From Paractinoplanes rishiriensis (GTDB taxonomy: Bacteria; Actinomycetota; Actinomycetes; Mycobacteriales; Micromonosporaceae), in contig NZ_BOMV01000109.1 in the NCBI RefSeq assembly GCF_016862375.1, forward strand, positions 1 through 39,247: 39,247 nucleotides of DNA. Direction: 5' to 3'. The notes under the pieces are model-generated. The model ran no database searches and had not been told where the DNA came from. It saw only the letters and a list, made by a program, of their open reading frames with translations. This document shows, piece by piece, positions 39,097-39,247 of the stretch (the stretch's first letter is position 1; every line of letters begins with the position of its first letter). The position numbers were made by a program, and so were the translations under genes.

Positions 39097-39247
39097 GTGG
39101 GACATCGGGTGCTGGTGGTCGACGACGATCCGACGGTCAGTGACGTCATACGCCGCTATCTGGAGCAGGCCGGCTGCGAGGTGCACCTGGCAGCCGACGG
39201 TGCGGACGGGCTGGCCGCGGTCGCCGCGCACCGCCCCGACCTGGTCG
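39097..39247 (+). CDS. Response regulator, receiver domain start (partial)
   Basis: The first 50 codons from the GTG at 39097 to the window end. VLVVDDDPTVSDVIRRYLEQ with the acidic DDD pocket, then GCEVHLAADGADGLAAVAAH and RPDLV leading to the phosphoacceptor Asp, which lies just beyond the window. OmpR/PhoB-type is the likeliest class, but the output domain is not visible. It is divergent from the AraC gene across 48 bases. Confidence 0.85.
   Translation, partial: MGHRVLVVDDDPTVSDVIRRYLEQAGCEVHLAADGADGLAAVAAHRPDLV

Overview
The window is very GC-rich, strongly biased to G/C in third codon positions, and dense with actinobacterial gene types: an ECF sigma/anti-sigma pair, a Ser/Thr kinase, an NB-ARC/TPR STAND protein, CBM2 cellulase-type enzymes, a DUF5317 protein and GTG starts. 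A chemotaxis receptor, a PilZ protein and a Flp-pilin remnant together with plant- and fungal-polymer hydrolases suggest a motile-spore Micromonosporaceae such as Actinoplanes. That genus assignment is inference.

Layout. (1) 1-6.2 kb: a leftward cluster of ECF sigma factor, membrane anti-sigma-like protein, lipoprotein and Ser/Thr kinase (cut by the window start). It is divergent from a secreted, membrane-anchored protein across an intergenic region with two back-to-back ECF-type promoters. A TM protein and a cytoplasmic beta-propeller protein follow. (2) 6.2-11.8 kb: a methyl-accepting chemotaxis receptor, a broken Flp pilin gene, a small HTH protein, and a membrane vWA protein followed by a Tat-exported solute-binding-like protein. 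(3) 11.8-15.7 kb: a GH81 beta-1,3-glucanase behind a LacI/CelR-type operator, then a DUF5317 membrane protein with two tandem 34-residue membrane peptides. (4) 15.8-21.9 kb: an accessory region, all genes leftward except an inserted transposase. It holds a methyltransferase, a decayed P-loop gene, a DUF4926 protein, a DUF6883 gene split by an IS element with a readable target duplication, an unknown 240-residue protein and a STAND NTPase. (5) 22-25.3 kb: an OFA-type MFS transporter with a 35-residue membrane peptide, then a small secreted protein coupled to a three-repeat ectodomain membrane protein. (6) 25.3-32.4 kb: a polysaccharide cluster with a GH5-CBM2 cellulase, a degraded DUF5060-type glycosidase remnant and two coupled PL11 rhamnogalacturonan lyases behind a promoter packed with a repeated ACGGTCA motif. 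(7) 32.5-39.2 kb: a PilZ protein; a TetR-controlled divergent unit (MddA-like membrane methyltransferase plus an alpha/beta-hydrolase-glycosyltransferase fusion); an FG-GAP secreted protein; an AraC regulator; and the start of a response regulator.

How the genes work together. The GH81, GH5 and PL11 enzymes give an extracellular programme against beta-1,3-glucan, cellulose and pectin. The clearest evolutionary event is the IS insertion in the DUF6883 gene: removing the element and one copy of the 5-bp duplication restores an uninterrupted 182-codon reading frame. The best candidates for uncharacterised biology are the STAND/240-residue/DUF6883-DUF4926 region, the TetR-hydrolase/glycosyltransferase-methyltransferase unit, the membrane-vWA plus solute-binding pair, and the secreted peptide with the three-repeat receptor-like protein. 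No tRNA, rRNA or CRISPR array was seen.
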